A DNA stretch of 64,000 bases from an uncultured Planctomycetaceae bacterium (lineage in GTDB: Bacteria > Planctomycetota > Planctomycetia > Planctomycetales > Planctomycetaceae), in the NCBI GenBank assembly GCA_903858815.1, contig CAIOKE010000077.1, positions 1 through 64,000 on the forward strand, read 5' to 3'. The notes under the pieces are model-generated. The model saw nothing but the letters and a program-made list of their open reading frames with translations, ran no database searches and was not told where the DNA came from. A program made the translations under genes and the position numbers. Shown here in pieces: positions 62,693 to 64,000 of this stretch. The stretch's first letter is position 1. Each line of letters starts with the position of its first letter.

Positions 62693-64000
62693 ATGTTTCT
62701 TCGCTCGCTCATCCCACTGCTGCCCCTGCTGCTGACCATTGCCACTGCCCCCGCTGCTCCCCAGATACCGGCTCCCCAGATACCGGCTCCCCGGACACCC
62801 GCTCCACCGGACCAGCAGACCGCGGCCGCCGCTCTGCTCGAAACCGCCGGTGTCCACGGAGGCCTCATCGTGCACTCCGGTTGCGGAAACGGCAGCCTCA
62901 CCGCAGCCCTCAGACAATCACCCGCCTTCCAGATTCACGGACTTGAAGCTGATCCGGCTCTGGTCGAACAGGCCCGCACCACCATTCAGGCTGCCGGACT
63001 CTACGGCGAAGTCTCCGTGATCCACCACGAAGGCCCACAACTGCCCTACGTCGACAACATGGTCAATCTGCTCATCGCTGACACCGGCAGCACAGCCGAT
63101 CGCGAAGAAATCCTGCGCGTCCTCGTGCCCAATGGTCGCGCACTCCTGAGACAACCGGATGGTCAATGGGAACAGGTCGTCAAACCACGCCCCGATTCCA
63201 TCGATGAATGGTCCCACTACCTGCACGATGCCTCCGGCAACGCCGTTGCTCATGACACCGTTGTCAATTCGCCACGACACCTGCAGTGGGTCGGCAGCCC
63301 CCGCTGGTCACGACACCATGACCGCATGGCCAGCATGAGCGCCCTCGTGTCCACCAACGGACGACTGTTCTACATCATGGATGAAGGCAGCCGCATCTCC
63401 ATCCAGCTGCCCTCCCGCTGGAAATTGATCGCTCGCGATGCCTTCAACGGTGTCGTCCTCTGGAAACGCGATATCACCGACTGGCAGAATCAGCTGTGGC
63501 CACTCAAAAGCGGCCCCACTCACCTCGCCAGAAGACTCATCTCCGCAGAAAACGAAGTCTACTCCGTACTCAGCAATGACGGCCCACTCGAAGCTCTCGA
63601 TGCAGCCACCGGAAAAACACTGCGCACCTATGAAGGCTCAGATGCCGTTGAAGAAGTCATCCTCTCAAACGGGATCCTGTTCACAGTCTCCCGTAAAGGA
63701 CCTGGTGAACGCGAAAACTACGCCCCCGCCAATGGTCGCGTCGGCGACCAGGCAAAAGTCGGACAGGAATTCTTCTGGAATGAAGAACCGCGAGTCGTCA
63801 TGGCCTTCGAAGCCACTACCGGAAAACAGTTGTGGGCCAGACAGACCCGCATCTCACCACTCACTCTGGCAGCCGATCAGCAGCGACTGTACTTCCACGA
63901 CGGTGAATCACTCACAGCACTCGATCCACAAACCGGAAACCCCGTCTGGATCGGTACTCCCGTCTCGCGACGACGACAGTTCACCTTCAACTTCGGACCC
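62693..64000 (+). CDS. Exported PQQ-type beta-propeller protein with N-terminal methyltransferase-like domain (3' end outside window)
   Basis: An ATG at 62693 opens a frame that runs off the window (436 codons visible). A signal peptide (LIPLLPLLLTIATAPAA) is followed by a 15-bp-repeat-encoded Pro/Ala segment (QIPAPQIPAPRTPAP), then a class I methyltransferase-like fold (GLIVHSGCGNGSLTAAL, residues ~57-73; GLEADPALVEQA; NLLIADTG). After the family segment DEWSHYLHDASGNAVAHDTVV and the start of a PQQ/Kelch-like propeller (DAATGKTLRTYEG, EATTGKQLWARQT, DPQTGNPVWIGT). This layout is recurrent in Planctomycetes. Function unknown. Confidence 0.85.
   Translation, partial: MFLRSLIPLLPLLLTIATAPAAPQIPAPQIPAPRTPAPPDQQTAAAALLETAGVHGGLIVHSGCGNGSLTAALRQSPAFQIHGLEADPALVEQARTTIQAAGLYGEVSVIHHEGPQLPYVDNMVNLLIADTGSTADREEILRVLVPNGRALLRQPDGQWEQVVKPRPDSIDEWSHYLHDASGNAVAHDTVVNSPRHLQWVGSPRWSRHHDRMASMSALVSTNGRLFYIMDEGSRISIQLPSRWKLIARDAFNGVVLWKRDITDWQNQLWPLKSGPTHLARRLISAENEVYSVLSNDGPLEALDAATGKTLRTYEGSDAVEEVILSNGILFTVSRKGPGERENYAPANGRVGDQAKVGQEFFWNEEPRVVMAFEATTGKQLWARQTRISPLTLAADQQRLYFHDGESLTALDPQTGNPVWIGTPVSRRRQFTFNFGP
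62759..62803. repeat. In-gene 15-bp tandem repeat
   Basis: Two exact copies of CCCCAGATACCGGCT and a diverged third, encoding the QIPAP repeat after the signal peptide of the PQQ-type protein. It has the same unit length and location (just after a signal peptide) as the 15-bp repeat at 48022-48066. Confidence 0.85.

Overview
The window looks like a chromosomal segment of a planctomycete (PVC superphylum, probably order Planctomycetales; genus not determinable from this sequence). Marker families include a PVC-type CxxCH cytochrome with HEAT-like repeats, an FG-GAP lipoprotein-like secreted protein, a DUF1501 protein, a PQQ-propeller protein with an N-terminal methyltransferase-like fold, a LEVRSLL-type surface protein, a Ser/Thr kinase with a DFN motif paired with an ECF sigma factor, and four ECF sigma factors in 64 kb. 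I found no rRNA, tRNA, CRISPR array, transposase or prophage. Genes are dense on both strands and most intergenic gaps are short.

Layout. 1-372: non-coding, repeat-rich. 373-9219: FAD oxidoreductase, FG-GAP protein, a fused serine-hydrolase/NamZ muropeptide enzyme, PVC cytochrome, methylglyoxal synthase. 9234-14860: a 1330-residue orphan and RNase Y. 15903-19992: a three-gene ribose/galactose-type ABC importer. 20005-22435: a Na+/drug-type ABC exporter pair. 22749-28129: part of a Tad pilus/secretion locus (TadC, TadB, TadA, small winged helix) and a divergent TPR lipoprotein. 28218-39543: phosphotransferase, zinc-ribbon protein, second ABC exporter, miaA, a HEPN membrane protein, an ECF sigma-PspA-GNAT operon, an MFS transporter and an orphan. 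39945-46355: matrixin-like surface protein, Ser/Thr kinase and its sigma factor. 46537-53743: secreted proteins, DUF1501, YceI, a membrane protein, and an operon of triple RidA-like protein, miaE and an ECF sigma factor. 53925-64000: degenerate AAA+ regulator, Ala-rich YHS-like protein, S49 peptidase, ECF sigma factor, lgt, panC, and a truncated PQQ-type gene.

The most unusual structure is outside the genes. Arrays with a strict 7-bp period occur at five or more places. Two of them sit directly at the translation starts of consecutive genes in the RidA-like/miaE/ECF operon. Two diverged copies of a ~0.5-kb non-coding element (32297-32770 and 59095-59627) are chains of small hairpins ending in a 7-bp array. 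One hairpin shows a compensatory base-pair change between copies, and a fragment of the element recurs inverted near 62536. Protein-level oddities are a regulator with a sigma-54-activator architecture that has lost the Walker A lysine, the Walker B glutamate and GAFTGA; a matrixin-like protein lacking a zinc-binding histidine; a sugar permease with a ~150-residue insertion; and a secreted protein carrying a methyltransferase-like fold.
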